NCBI RefSeq assembly: GCF_001995215.1
Contig: NZ_MUXN01000007.1
Span: 62,001 to 126,000, forward strand
Source: Amycolatopsis azurea DSM 43854
GTDB taxonomy: Bacteria; Actinomycetota; Actinomycetes; Mycobacteriales; Pseudonocardiaceae
Direction: 5' to 3'
DNA: 64,000 nt
Below are positions 1-8,756 of this stretch, in pieces; position 1 is the stretch's first letter, and every line of letters starts with the position of its first letter. Below the pieces are notes generated by a model. It saw only the letters and a program-made list of their open reading frames with translations. It was not told the origin of the DNA and did no database searches. The translations under genes were made by a program, and so were the position numbers.

Positions 1-1
1 C

Positions 2-784
2 GGCCTCGACCCTTCGCGTGCTTTCCACGTCGTCGCGCCGTCCTTGCCGGGCTTCGGTTTCTCGTCGTTCCCCGAACCGGCCGACGAGCGGCCGTGGGAC
101 ATCGCGAGGGTGGCGCGGACCTGGGCCGAGCTGATGAGCCGCCTCGGCTACGAACGCTATGGCGCGCACGGGAACGACGCCGGCGCGCTGGTGACGCCGC
201 AGCTGGCGGTCCACGCGCCGGAGCACGTCATCGGCTCGCACATCACGTCCGGGCTCGGTGTCCCGATGGGAGATCCGGCCGACTTCGAGGGGCTCACCGA
301 ACAAGACCAGGCCGACCTGGCGGGGCTGATGGAACGCTTCGCGGGCGGCAGCGGCTACGCGCCCTACCTGACGAACAGGCCGCAGACGCTGAGTTTCGGC
401 TTCCTCGATTCGCCGGTCGCGCAGCTGGCCTACCTGGTCGAACGGTTCAAGGAGTTCGACGGCTGGCCCGAAGGCGCGGCGCCCGCCGAGCCGATCGACC
501 GCGACCTGCTGCTCACCAACGCGACGCTGTACTGGCTGACCGGGACCGGCGCCACTTCGCTGTGGCCGTACTACGAGGGCGCGGCGGCGATGCCGATCGA
601 CCAGACGGTGGTGCCGACCGGGGTCTCGCACGGCGGACCGTCCGTCCTGCGCCGGATCGCCTCGCGCAAGAACGACATCGTGCGCTGGGCCGCGCACGAG
701 AGCCCCAGCCACATGGTCGCGATGGCCGTGCCGGACGACGTGGTGACCGAGCTCCGGGAATTCTTCGGAGATCTCCGGAAGTGA
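2..784 (+). CDS. Epoxide hydrolase-type alpha/beta hydrolase, 5' truncated by window edge
   Basis: The reading frame is open from the window edge and already encodes the family motif LPGFGFS at about residue 15, so the real start lies upstream; the TTG at 44 falls inside that motif and is not a start. The nucleophile-elbow motif HGNDAGA carries an Asp where serine hydrolases have Ser. That is the pattern of the epoxide-hydrolase (EHN) branch, in which Asp forms an alkyl-enzyme ester. A His in ESPSHMVAM near the C-terminus fits the catalytic base. Product: probably a cytosolic epoxide hydrolase of unknown substrate. The next gene on the same strand starts about 70 bp downstream. Confidence 0.85.
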   Translation, partial: GLDPSRAFHVVAPSLPGFGFSSFPEPADERPWDIARVARTWAELMSRLGYERYGAHGNDAGALVTPQLAVHAPEHVIGSHITSGLGVPMGDPADFEGLTEQDQADLAGLMERFAGGSGYAPYLTNRPQTLSFGFLDSPVAQLAYLVERFKEFDGWPEGAAPAEPIDRDLLLTNATLYWLTGTGATSLWPYYEGAAAMPIDQTVVPTGVSHGGPSVLRRIASRKNDIVRWAAHESPSHMVAMAVPDDVVTELREFFGDLRK

Positions 785-854
785 TGTCGAGCGGTGGTCG
801 TCGGCTCCGACCCAGGGACGAAGCTAGAGTCGAAGTAACCCTGTGGAGGACCTG

Positions 855-1652
855 ATGACCACCTCGTTCGAGACCGTGACCTCGGCCGACGGCACCCCGC
901 TCGCGTTCGACCGGACCGGGGAGGGCGCGCCGGTGATCCTGGTCGGCGGCGCGTTCAACGACCGGACGACCGTCGCCGGTCTCGCCGCGACGCTGGCCCC
1001 GGGCTTCACCGCGTTCGCCTACGACCGGCGCGGGCGGGGCGACAGTGGCGCGGGCGCGGTCTATTCGGTGGAACGCGAGGTCGAGGACCTCGCCGCGCTG
1101 ATCGACCACGTGGGCGGTTCGGCGGCGGTCTTCGGACACTCGTCGGGTGCCGTGCTGGCGCTGGAGGCGGCCGCGCGAGGCGTCGCCATGACCAGCCTCG
1201 CCGTGTACGAGCCGCCGTACGTCGTGGACGACAGCCGTCCCAGGCCCGGCACCGACCTCTTCGACCGGGTCCGGGCACTGATCGCCGACGGCGACCGCGA
1301 CGGCGCGGCGGAACTCTTCCTGGTCGAGGGGACGAACACTCCGGCCGAGGTCGTCAAGGGGATGCGGGAGGACGCGTTCTGGGCCTGGTTCGCCGGGCTC
1401 GCCCACACGCTGCCGTACGACCTCGCCCTGTGCGGTCCCGGCAACGTGCTTCCCGCCGAGAGGCTGGCCAAGATCTCCGTGCCCACGCTGGTGCTGGACG
1501 GCGGGGAGAGCGACGCCTGGCTGCGGGCCGGCGCCCGCGCGGTCGCCGGCACGATCCCCGGCGCCCGGTACGTCACCGTCGAGGGGCAGGACCACGGCGT
1601 CCTTCACCAGCCGGACACCCTGCGCGGTCCGCTCACCGAGTTCCTCAGGTGA
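855..1652 (+). CDS. Alpha/beta fold hydrolase
   Basis: A 265-residue cytosolic alpha/beta hydrolase. Visible motifs are YDRRGRGDSG after strand 4, the nucleophile elbow GHSSGA (Ser nucleophile) near residue 95, and a C-terminal GQDHG containing the likely catalytic His. I chose the ATG at 855 because GTGGAGGA, a good ribosome binding site, lies just upstream; an in-frame GTG at 843 sits inside that site. The family includes esterases and lactonases and the substrate cannot be deduced. The 3' end overlaps the convergent regulator gene by 8 bp. Confidence 0.85.
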   Translation: MTTSFETVTSADGTPLAFDRTGEGAPVILVGGAFNDRTTVAGLAATLAPGFTAFAYDRRGRGDSGAGAVYSVEREVEDLAALIDHVGGSAAVFGHSSGAVLALEAAARGVAMTSLAVYEPPYVVDDSRPRPGTDLFDRVRALIADGDRDGAAELFLVEGTNTPAEVVKGMREDAFWAWFAGLAHTLPYDLALCGPGNVLPAERLAKISVPTLVLDGGESDAWLRAGARAVAGTIPGARYVTVEGQDHGVLHQPDTLRGPLTEFLR

Positions 1653-4356
1653 CGACCCCCAGCGGTTCGGCGGGCAGGCCCATCGCGGCGTAGAGGTCTC
1701 GCGCCGCGCGAGTCTGGCCGATTCCGGCCAGTGCGCGGGCCTCTTGCAGCCGGTAACCGATCCGCCTCGCCGTTTCGAGCGCGAGGCGATGCTGCCGGAG
1801 CCCCGCCGCCGTCTCGCCGAGCGCGAGGCAGGCGGTGCCCAGGCTGTTGGCCGCCATGGCCAGCAGCAGCGGATGGTTGAGCCGGGTGAGGATCTCGCAC
1901 GCGCGTCCGGCCTGCTCCCGTGCCTCGCGGGGCCGGTGGGCGAGCAGCAGGGCGTCGGCGTGGTCGATCCGGCTCCACGCCTCACCGAACAGGTAGCCGA
2001 GCTCCTGGGAAGACGTGGTCGAACGTTCGATGGCCTCGAACGCTTCCTCGAACCGGCCGAGCCGCGCGAGCACGAGGCCGAGTTGGGCCGAACTCAGGAT
2101 CCTGCCGCGGGGAACCGTGCGCAGTTCCACCGATCGCCGGGCGGCGGCCAGCGCGTCGTCCAGCTTGCCGAGGACCTCCTGCGCGTTGCTGAGGTTGGTC
2201 CACAGCGTGGCGGTGACCTCGGGGGCGGCCGTCTCGCCCGCGACGGCGAGGCCGTCCCGATAGAACCGGATCGCCTCGGGATAGCGGCCGAGCATGCCGT
2301 GCAGCGCACCCGCCCTGGACTGGGCGATCGCCTCGGCCGCGCGGTCGCCGGAGGCGCGGACGACGGCCAAGCGCTCCAGGGCGCAGTCCATTCCCTCGGT
2401 GAGCCTCCCGTTTTCCCAGAACGCGAGGGTGAGGCTCGCCAGGCTCAGCTGGATCGCGTGCGAATCGCCGATCCGGCGGGCGGCGGCGATACCGGTGCCC
2501 GCCACGGCGAGCAGTTCGTCGAGATGCCCGCTCTCCCGCAGGTGGTCCGCGGTGTCCGCGGCGATCCGCCAGGCGTGGTCGTCGTGACCGGTGTCGAGGG
2601 CGTGCCGGGTGACCGCGACCAGGTTGGCCCGTTCCGTTTCGTACCAGCCGGAGTCGCCTCCGTCGCGATAATGATCGAGCAGCCTGCCCACGGCAGGGGC
2701 CGCTTCCTCGTCGTGCGCGGCGTTGCGGGCGTGCTCGGCGATCAGGTCGTGGAACGAGTACCGGCCCAGCGCGGGCTGCCTGAGCAGATGGGCGTCGAGC
2801 AGGTCCTCCAGCAGGCGTTCGGCCTCGCGCTCACCGATACCGGCCAGCGCGGCCGCCGCGGGCACACCGATGTCGGCACCGGGATTCCGCCCCAGCAAAC
2901 GGAACATGCGCTGCTGGGCGGCGTCGAGCTCCCGATAGGACAGGGCGAACGCCGCGGCGACGTCGCGCCCGGCGACCTTCAGCTCGGCCAGTCTGTCCTG
3001 TTCGGACCCCAGTCGTTCGGCGAGTGTCTCCACTGTCCACTGTGGACGATTCTGCAACCGGGCGGCGGCGATCCGGATCGCCAGCGGGAGATTCCCGCAC
3101 AACGCGGCCACTCCCGAGTCCGGCCGTCCCGACGCCGCCGCGAACAGGGCGCCCGCCTGTTCGTCCGGCAGGACTTCGAGACTGATCGACGCGGCACCGT
3201 CGACGGCGGCCAGCCGTCGCCTGCTCGTGACGACGAGGGCGACCGTGTCCGAACCGGGCAGGAGCGGTCGCAGCTGTTCGGCGCTCGCGGCGTTGTCGAG
3301 CACCACGAGCAGGGACCGGCCCGCCGTTCTGGTCCGCCACAGTCCGGCCCGCCGGTCGACGCCGCCGGGGAGCCTGCTCGCCGGGATGTCGAGTTGCCCG
3401 AGCAGGGCTTCGAGCGCGTACTCCGGTGGAAGCGGTTCACGGGCCGGGGAATGGCCGTGCAAGTCCACGAACAGTTGCCCGTCGGGGAAGTCGGCGGCGA
3501 GCCGGTGTGCGGCGTGGACGGCGAGCGAGGTCTTGCCGACACCGGCCATTCCGTCGAGAGCCACCGGTCTGCCGAGCCGGACGGCGTCGAGGAGGCGGCG
3601 GATCTCCTCCTCCCGGCCGGTGAAATCCGGTACGTCGTAAGGAAGGAAGCAGCGGACCTTGCCGTGTTCCGTTTCGTCGCGAAGGATTCGTTCGTAGAGT
3701 TCGCGCAGCTTCGGGCCGGGATCGATCCCGAGTTCGTCCACCAGCCTGGTCTGCGCCTGCCGGTAGACGTTCAGCGCGTCGGCCTGCCTGCCCTGCTGGT
3801 GCAGTGCGCGCATGAGCAGTCCCGTGAACGGTTCGCGGAACGGGTGCTCGGCGACCAGTGCCGTCAGCTCCGCGACGGAATCCTCTCCGGCGGCGATCTC
3901 GTCGTCGAGACAGCGTTCCATAATGGACAGACGGCGCTCGTCGAGTTTGTCCGCCTCGCCGCGTAAGGCCGTACTGTCCACACCGGACAGTGCTGGTCCG
4001 TTCCAGCACCCGAGCGCCTCGCGGAACTCGCCGCGCGAAACGTGCTCCTCGAACGAGTGCAGGTCGAAAGTGTCCGGGCGCAGGACGAAACCGGGACCCT
4101 CGGCGGTCAGGACGTCGTCGGCCGCCCCCTCGGCGACGAGGGCGCGTTTCAAAGCGGTGGTGAGGTTGCGGATCTGGCGGATGGCCGTGGCGGGCGGATC
4201 CTCGTCCCAGACGACGTCCACCAGCCGTGACACCGAGACGACGCGACCGGCGCCGAGCAGCAGCGCGGCCAGGATGCGCTCCTGCCGCGAGCCGGCCAGC
4301 TTCAACGGCCGCGCGCCACTCCGGCACTGCACCGGCCCCAGTATCCGGAACTCCAT
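1645..4356 (-). CDS. AfsR/SARP-family transcriptional regulator with NB-ARC-like ATPase and TPR repeats
   Basis: A 903-residue protein. Residues 1-100 form an OmpR-like winged helix beginning MEFRILGPVQ, typical of SARPs. A bacterial transcriptional activator (BTAD) domain follows to about 245. An NB-ARC-type ATPase has Walker A GMAGVGKTS near residue 268 and LLVVLDNA as Walker B. The C-terminal third is helical TPR-like repeat. This is the architecture of AfsR, which activates secondary-metabolism or stress genes and is controlled by nucleotide binding. The ATG at 4356 is preceded by GGGAGGGGG and starts the conserved motif; upstream in-frame codons are not needed. It is divergent from a secreted NTF2-like gene, a possible target. 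No biosynthetic cluster is adjacent. Confidence 0.9.
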   Translation of the reverse strand: MEFRILGPVQCRSGARPLKLAGSRQERILAALLLGAGRVVSVSRLVDVVWDEDPPATAIRQIRNLTTALKRALVAEGAADDVLTAEGPGFVLRPDTFDLHSFEEHVSRGEFREALGCWNGPALSGVDSTALRGEADKLDERRLSIMERCLDDEIAAGEDSVAELTALVAEHPFREPFTGLLMRALHQQGRQADALNVYRQAQTRLVDELGIDPGPKLRELYERILRDETEHGKVRCFLPYDVPDFTGREEEIRRLLDAVRLGRPVALDGMAGVGKTSLAVHAAHRLAADFPDGQLFVDLHGHSPAREPLPPEYALEALLGQLDIPASRLPGGVDRRAGLWRTRTAGRSLLVVLDNAASAEQLRPLLPGSDTVALVVTSRRRLAAVDGAASISLEVLPDEQAGALFAAASGRPDSGVAALCGNLPLAIRIAAARLQNRPQWTVETLAERLGSEQDRLAELKVAGRDVAAAFALSYRELDAAQQRMFRLLGRNPGADIGVPAAAALAGIGEREAERLLEDLLDAHLLRQPALGRYSFHDLIAEHARNAAHDEEAAPAVGRLLDHYRDGGDSGWYETERANLVAVTRHALDTGHDDHAWRIAADTADHLRESGHLDELLAVAGTGIAAARRIGDSHAIQLSLASLTLAFWENGRLTEGMDCALERLAVVRASGDRAAEAIAQSRAGALHGMLGRYPEAIRFYRDGLAVAGETAAPEVTATLWTNLSNAQEVLGKLDDALAAARRSVELRTVPRGRILSSAQLGLVLARLGRFEEAFEAIERSTTSSQELGYLFGEAWSRIDHADALLLAHRPREAREQAGRACEILTRLNHPLLLAMAANSLGTACLALGETAAGLRQHRLALETARRIGYRLQEARALAGIGQTRAARDLYAAMGLPAEPLGVVT

Positions 4357-4480
4357 CGCACCCCCTCCCGCGAGGTTAACCGGCCCGGCGCCCGCGCCGA
4401 TGCGGAAGTGATGCAGCTGTGATGCGCCGTCCGGCGAACCTGCTGGTGGAAGCAGTACGGGAGAGAACGAGGAGAACCCC

Positions 4481-4966
4481 ATGCGCAAGCGGTACTACGC
4501 GGCGTTGGCCGGTCTGGTCGTGGCGGCGGCGGGAATCGGCGTGCCGGCCGCGGCGGCCAGCGACCAGCAGGCCGAGAGCGAACGGCAGGCCTGTCAGCGC
4601 GCGTTCGACCGCGCCGTCTGGGAGGACATGGACAGCTACAACAAACGCGACGAGGCCCGCTACCGGGCGATCATCCACCGGAACATGGTGACCGTCGGGC
4701 GCAAGGGACAACTGTTCATCGGCTACGAGGCCAACGTGGAGCCCGTGGTCGACGTGCAGTTCAAGCTCCCGTACGAGTGGAGCATGCCTTGGACGGTGAC
4801 CCACACCGTCGTCGAGGACTGCAAGATGGGCTTCGCGATCCTGGACGCCTACTACAAGGCGCCGTCGCAGAACATCGACCGGCACTACACGATCAGCCTG
4901 ACGCTGGTGCGCGAGCACGGCAAGTGGCAGGTCATCAAGGACACCGTGACCGACGTGCTGCCGTGA
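4481..4966 (+). CDS. Secreted NTF2/SnoaL-like protein
   Basis: A 161-residue protein with a clear Sec signal peptide: MRKRYY, then a hydrophobic stretch to about residue 24, ending in AAAASDQ. The mature part (motif YNKRDEARYRAI, a central aromatic-rich segment, C-terminal GKWQVIKDTV) matches the cone-shaped NTF2-like/DUF4440 fold, used for binding or small-molecule catalysis. Two cysteines (ACQRAF and EDCKMG) could form a disulfide outside the cell. A GAACGAGGAG ribosome binding site precedes the ATG. It is divergent from the AfsR-like regulator with about 125 bp between starts. The function is unknown. Confidence 0.75.
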   Translation: MRKRYYAALAGLVVAAAGIGVPAAAASDQQAESERQACQRAFDRAVWEDMDSYNKRDEARYRAIIHRNMVTVGRKGQLFIGYEANVEPVVDVQFKLPYEWSMPWTVTHTVVEDCKMGFAILDAYYKAPSQNIDRHYTISLTLVREHGKWQVIKDTVTDVLP

Positions 4967-4972
4967 GGGGGG

Positions 4973-5253
4973 TCGTGAGTGGCGATTCGGGTTCTAAAGA
5001 GCGATAGGGCAAAGGTGTCCTGTCGGGTGCCAAGTCCGTGAAGGCCTCCTTGAGGGACCCAGAGTCCCTCAAGGAGGCCTTCACGGACCGGCGTTCGGCG
5101 GAGTCTCGGAAACGTTGCGAAAGCCACTTTCGCAACCTTCAACGTTGCGAAAGTGGCTTTCGCAACACCCGAGGTCGGCGTGCGGGCGTGCGGGCGAGCG
5201 GCTGAGCACGCCACCTTGCCTTACCTCCCAACAACCCGAATCGCCACTCACGA
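4973..5253. repeat. Intergenic repeat cassette bracketed by inverted arms
   Basis: The gap between the NTF2-like gene and the convergent methyltransferase gene holds no ORF but three nested dyads. Outer arms of 21 bp, core GAGTGGCGATTCGGGTT, lie at 4973-4993 and in inverted form at 5233-5253. Inside are a perfect hairpin with 25-bp arms (5034-5058 and 5064-5088, core GAAGGCCTCCTTGAGGGAC) and a perfect pair of 23-bp arms (5114-5136 and 5144-5166, core GCGAAAGCCACTTTCGC). The TGA stop of the methyltransferase gene lies inside the right outer arm. Related copies of all three families occur at 58781-59395. Confidence 0.9.
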
Positions 5254-6102
5254 GGGTTTCCGGCCCACTCCCGCGTACGGCAGCGAGTTGATCTCCGGGT
5301 CGTTGGACATGTCGCCCGCCCCCTCGGGATTCCACATCGCGCAGCCGACGACGCCGGGCTCGACGACGTCGAAGCCTTCGAAGAACGAGAGCACCTGGTC
5401 GTGGGTCCGGGGGATGGGGTCGTTCTGGGTGCTCTTGTACGCCTCGATGGCTTCGTCGAGGCCGCTCGAGTCCGCGTCGGCCGCGACCTGCGAGATGGCC
5501 AGGAAGCTGCCGGGCGCGATGCGTTCCCGGTACCGCGCCAGTATCGCGTGCGGATCCCAGGAGTCCGGCACGAAATGCAGCAGCAGCAACATGAACAGCC
5601 CGATCGGCTGGTCGAGGTCCAGCAGTTCCCGGGTTTCCGGCGCGTCGAGGATGTCGTTGGCGTCGCGGAGGTCGGCCTGGATCACCGCGCACCGGTCGTT
5701 GCCGCGCAGCAGCAGTCTGGCGTGCGCCACCGCGACCGATTCGCGGTCGACGTAGACCACCCGGCACGTCGGGTCGATCTGCTGGACGATCTCGTGGAGG
5801 TTCCCGACGGTCGGGATCCCGGAGCCGATGTCGAGGAACTGCCGTACCCCCGCCTCCACCATGTGCAGCGCGGCACGCCGCAGGAAGGCGCGGTTGAGCC
5901 GGGCCGCGTCGCGGATACCCGGCATGATCTTCAGGATCTGTTCGCCGAGGTCACGGTCGGCCTGGAAGTTGTGGTCGCCGTTGAGCCAGTAGTCGTAGAC
6001 CCGGGCGGGATTCGGCACCGTGGTGTCGACCTCGGGAGGTACCCAGCTCAGGTTCGAAGTCACCGTCGTCGCCGCCGTTCGGTTGGGAATCCGTTGGGGC
6101 AC
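5248..6102 (-). CDS. DUF574-family SAM-dependent methyltransferase
   Basis: A 284-residue protein of the actinobacterial DUF574 (Methyltransf_19) family. The family signature WVPPEVDTTVPNPARVYDYW is near residue 20, followed by the SAM-binding glycine motif FLDIGSGIPT near residue 90 and an acidic ribose-binding segment VVYVDRESVAVAHA. Members are abundant in Streptomyces and Amycolatopsis and their substrates are mostly unknown. The start is a GTG at 6102 without a clear ribosome binding site; a GTG about 14 codons in (VTSNLSW) is an alternative. Transcribed divergently from the P450 gene, with which it may share a promoter region. Confidence 0.85.
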   Translation of the reverse strand: MPQRIPNRTAATTVTSNLSWVPPEVDTTVPNPARVYDYWLNGDHNFQADRDLGEQILKIMPGIRDAARLNRAFLRRAALHMVEAGVRQFLDIGSGIPTVGNLHEIVQQIDPTCRVVYVDRESVAVAHARLLLRGNDRCAVIQADLRDANDILDAPETRELLDLDQPIGLFMLLLLHFVPDSWDPHAILARYRERIAPGSFLAISQVAADADSSGLDEAIEAYKSTQNDPIPRTHDQVLSFFEGFDVVEPGVVGCAMWNPEGAGDMSNDPEINSLPYAGVGRKPS

Positions 6103-6235
6103 AGGAGTCTATCCGGTCTCGGTGAACCGGCTGCCATCGTCCGATCGTGTGGATGTGCGGCGGCGGAACCCCCGTCGGCCGCCCGGCGGTCCTAAGGTTG
6201 CCGGGTTCAGCGTCCAGGCACGGGAGACGAGCACG

Positions 6236-7579
6236 ATGGCACCACCTCCGGACATCGCTGTCGCACCGGGCCGCTGGCCGCTGCTCGGGCACACCGTGCC
6301 GATGCTCCGCGACCCGCTGAAACTGCTGTCGTCACTGCGATCGCACGGCGACGTCGTCCGCCTCGACTTCGGGCCGATGCCGGTCTATCTCGTCACCACC
6401 CCGGAACTGGCCTGGCGGCTGCTCGCCGTCGACGCGGGGAAATTCGACAAGGGCATCGTGTTCGACAAGATGCGGCCGCTGTTCGGCGACGGGCTCGCGA
6501 CCTCCAACGGCGCCTTCAACCAGCGGCAACGGCGGATGATGCTGCCGGCCTTCCAGCGAAGCCGCCTCGCGCTCTACGCCGAGACGACGATGACGAAGGT
6601 CGCGGTCGATCTGGCCGATTCGTGGAAACCCGGCGAAGTGGTCGAATTCGACCGGCGGATGCAGGATCTCGCGCTGACCATCTCCGGGCGCACGCTGTTC
6701 TCCACCGAACTCGGCGACGAGGCGCTCGCCGAAATCCAGCGGTCGATCCCGATCATGCTGCGGTACGTCATGGTCCGGGCGTTCTCGCCGAAGTTCGTGG
6801 AGCGGCTGCCGATCCCGGCGAACCGTGAGTTCGACGCCGCGGCCGCACGGCTCCGGCGGGTCATCGGCGACGCGGTCCTGAGGGCGCGCGAGAAAGGCGG
6901 TGACCAGGGCGATCTGCTGTCGATGTTGTTGCTGGCCAAGGACGACGAGACCGGCGAGAAGATGACCGACCGGCAGGTGGAGGACGAGGTCATCACGATC
7001 CTCACCACCGGCGCCGAGACCACCGCCGTCGCGCTGGCCTGGTTCTTCCACGAGATAGGGGCGCGGCCGGACATCGAGCGCAGGTTCCACGCCGAGGTCG
7101 ACGAGGTCCTCGGCGGCGGGCCCGCCCGGTTCGACCACCTGCCCCGCCTAGTCTACACGCACCGGATCATCAACGAGGTCGTCCGCCGGACGCCGCCGGT
7201 GATCCTGATGCGCCGGGCGCGGGAGGACGTCGAACTCGGCGGTGTGCGGATCCCCGCCGGTACCGAGGTCGCGGTCAGCCAGCACACGCTGCACCGCGAT
7301 CCGCGCTGGTTCCCCGAACCCGAACGGTTCGACCCGGACCGCTGGGAGCCGGAGCGCGCCGCCGAGGTGCCGAAGGGCGCGTTCATCCCGTTCGGCGCCG
7401 GCGCCCGCCTGTGCCCGGGGCATCAGTTCGCTCCCACGGAGATCGCCTTGGTCGCCGCGACGATCGGCGCGCGGTGGCGACTGGAACCGCTACCAGGGGT
7501 GAAGGTCTTTCCCAAGATCAAAGCGACGATGCAGCCGAACCGGTTGCCGATGACCGTGCTGCCCAGAACGCCGGGCTGA
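6236..7579 (+). CDS. Cytochrome P450, terpene-oxidase-like
   Basis: A 447-residue soluble P450. The I-helix oxygen-binding motif TGAETT, the K-helix ExxR as NEVVRR, and the haem loop FGAGARLCPG with its Cys ligand are all present, so it should be functional. The N-terminal pattern APGRWPLLGH and the FNQRQRRMMLPAF C-helix region resemble the CYP170/CYP183 (pentalenene and epi-isozizaene oxygenase) group, so terpene or lipid oxidation is a reasonable inference. No terpene synthase or ferredoxin gene is adjacent. The ATG at 6236 has GGGAGACGAG upstream; in-frame codons further 5' have no such support. TAAGGT at about 6193 could be a -10 element. Confidence 0.92.
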   Translation: MAPPPDIAVAPGRWPLLGHTVPMLRDPLKLLSSLRSHGDVVRLDFGPMPVYLVTTPELAWRLLAVDAGKFDKGIVFDKMRPLFGDGLATSNGAFNQRQRRMMLPAFQRSRLALYAETTMTKVAVDLADSWKPGEVVEFDRRMQDLALTISGRTLFSTELGDEALAEIQRSIPIMLRYVMVRAFSPKFVERLPIPANREFDAAAARLRRVIGDAVLRAREKGGDQGDLLSMLLLAKDDETGEKMTDRQVEDEVITILTTGAETTAVALAWFFHEIGARPDIERRFHAEVDEVLGGGPARFDHLPRLVYTHRIINEVVRRTPPVILMRRAREDVELGGVRIPAGTEVAVSQHTLHRDPRWFPEPERFDPDRWEPERAAEVPKGAFIPFGAGARLCPGHQFAPTEIALVAATIGARWRLEPLPGVKVFPKIKATMQPNRLPMTVLPRTPG

Positions 7580-7649
7580 CGGTGAGCGTTCGGTTACCGG
7601 GTGTAGGGTTCGTGCTCCTTCCGAGCGTTCCGATTCCGGAGAGGGTTCT

Positions 7650-8705
7650 GTGAGAATGCCGCTCAAACTGGCCACCGCGGTGGCCGCCTGCTGCGCGCTC
7701 CTCGGTGGTTTCCTGGTCGCCGCTCCGGCCGCGGCCGTCGAGATCCGGTGTTCCGACGTGGATCTGCCGGTCACCGGTCCGCTCGGCGCGCCGGCGACGG
7801 TGCACGGCAGGTTCTGCCTGCCCGACGGCCCGGCACCCGCCGCCGTCCAGCTGCTGGTGCACGGCGGCACCTACAACAGCGCCTACTGGGACCTGCCCTA
7901 CGACCCGGATCGCTATTCGTACCAGCGCGACATGGCCAAGCACGGCTACGCGACCTTCGCGGCGGATCAGCTCGGCTCGGGCGGGAGCAGTAAACCGCTC
8001 AGCCTCCCGCTCCTGCTGCCGGTGCTCGCGCGCTCGATGCACGAGGTGGTCGGCCACCTGCGCGCGGGCCGGGTCGGCGGCACCCCGTTCTCCAAGGTCG
8101 TCATCGTCGGGCATTCGGTCGGTTCGGGCATCGTCGCGGCCGAGGCGTCGACGTACCAGGACGTGGACGGCGTGATCCTCAGCGGCATGACGCATCTGCC
8201 GTCGGTGCCCGCACTGACCCTCGGCGTGCTTTTCGGTCTTCAGCCCGCGTTCATGGATGACCAGCTCGGTTCGCTCGGCAGTGATCCGCTCTATTTCACG
8301 ACGAAACCGGGGGCGCGCGCCGGGCTGTTCTACGCGACGGAAAATTCCGACCCGCAGGTCATCGCCGCCGACGAGGCGACCAAGGATCAGGTTTCGGTCC
8401 CGGGAATGGGGACCGTCGCCGTGTTCGGGATCGTCCTGCCCGCGACGAAAGCGATCCGGGTACCGGTTTTCCAGGCGGTCGGGGAGAAAGACATCCTGTT
8501 CTGCGGTTTGTTCGCGCTCCGGGACTGTTCGAACGGCGGGACGCTGCGTCCGGCGGAAGCGCCGTACTACGCGCCCGAGGCCGAGCTTTCCACGTATGTT
8601 CTGCCCGGTGCCGGACATTCGCTGGCGCTGCACCGCAACGCGTCGCTGTACCGGGACGCCACACGCGATTGGCTGAGGGACAAGGTCGGTGTTGCAGTAC
8701 CGTAG
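7650..8705 (+). CDS. Secreted alpha/beta hydrolase
   Basis: A 351-residue protein with a signal peptide (MRMPLKLATAVAACCALLGG followed by an alanine-rich cleavage region near residue 30). The nucleophile elbow GHSVGSG lies near residue 155 and a C-terminal GAGHSLALH supplies the likely catalytic His. Cysteines at RCSDVDL, GRFCLP, FCGLF and RDCSNG suggest two disulfides in an exported enzyme. Probably an extracellular esterase or lipase-like enzyme. The GTG at 7650 follows GGAGAGG with 5-nt spacing; the ATG at 7656 is a close alternative. Confidence 0.85.
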   Translation: MRMPLKLATAVAACCALLGGFLVAAPAAAVEIRCSDVDLPVTGPLGAPATVHGRFCLPDGPAPAAVQLLVHGGTYNSAYWDLPYDPDRYSYQRDMAKHGYATFAADQLGSGGSSKPLSLPLLLPVLARSMHEVVGHLRAGRVGGTPFSKVVIVGHSVGSGIVAAEASTYQDVDGVILSGMTHLPSVPALTLGVLFGLQPAFMDDQLGSLGSDPLYFTTKPGARAGLFYATENSDPQVIAADEATKDQVSVPGMGTVAVFGIVLPATKAIRVPVFQAVGEKDILFCGLFALRDCSNGGTLRPAEAPYYAPEAELSTYVLPGAGHSLALHRNASLYRDATRDWLRDKVGVAVP

Positions 8706-8738
8706 GGTTACCACCCGATTGGGTGACCGGTAAACCGT
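8706..8738. promoter_or_regulatory. Nested dyad upstream of the GGDEF gene
   Basis: Between the secreted hydrolase and the GGDEF gene the sequence contains GGTTACC, then ACCC-GATT-GGGT, then CCGGTAAACC: a short hairpin inside a larger imperfect inverted repeat. TAGGGT at 8703-8708 fits a -10 hexamer. It could be an operator/promoter for the GGDEF gene or a weak terminator for the hydrolase gene. The TTACC and GGTAA halves recall the dyads of the envelope locus. Confidence 0.4.
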
Positions 8739-8756
8739 GAGTGCGGCCAGAGAATC

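Noticed and set aside
1744..3966. Long open frame (740 codons) on the plus strand opposite the AfsR-like gene
   Set aside because: It is the antisense shadow of a clear regulator gene; its product is low-complexity Arg/Gly/Gln-rich sequence with no motif. High GC content creates such frames.
5034..5088. Simple terminator of the NTF2-like gene
   Set aside because: It could terminate transcription, but the same family recurs at 58874-58981 as a repeat and the cassette organisation is better explained as a repeat element.
1645..7579. Biosynthetic gene cluster built around the SARP, methyltransferase and P450
   Set aside because: No polyketide synthase, NRPS, terpene synthase or peptide precursor is nearby, and the genes are in mixed orientation with separate promoters.
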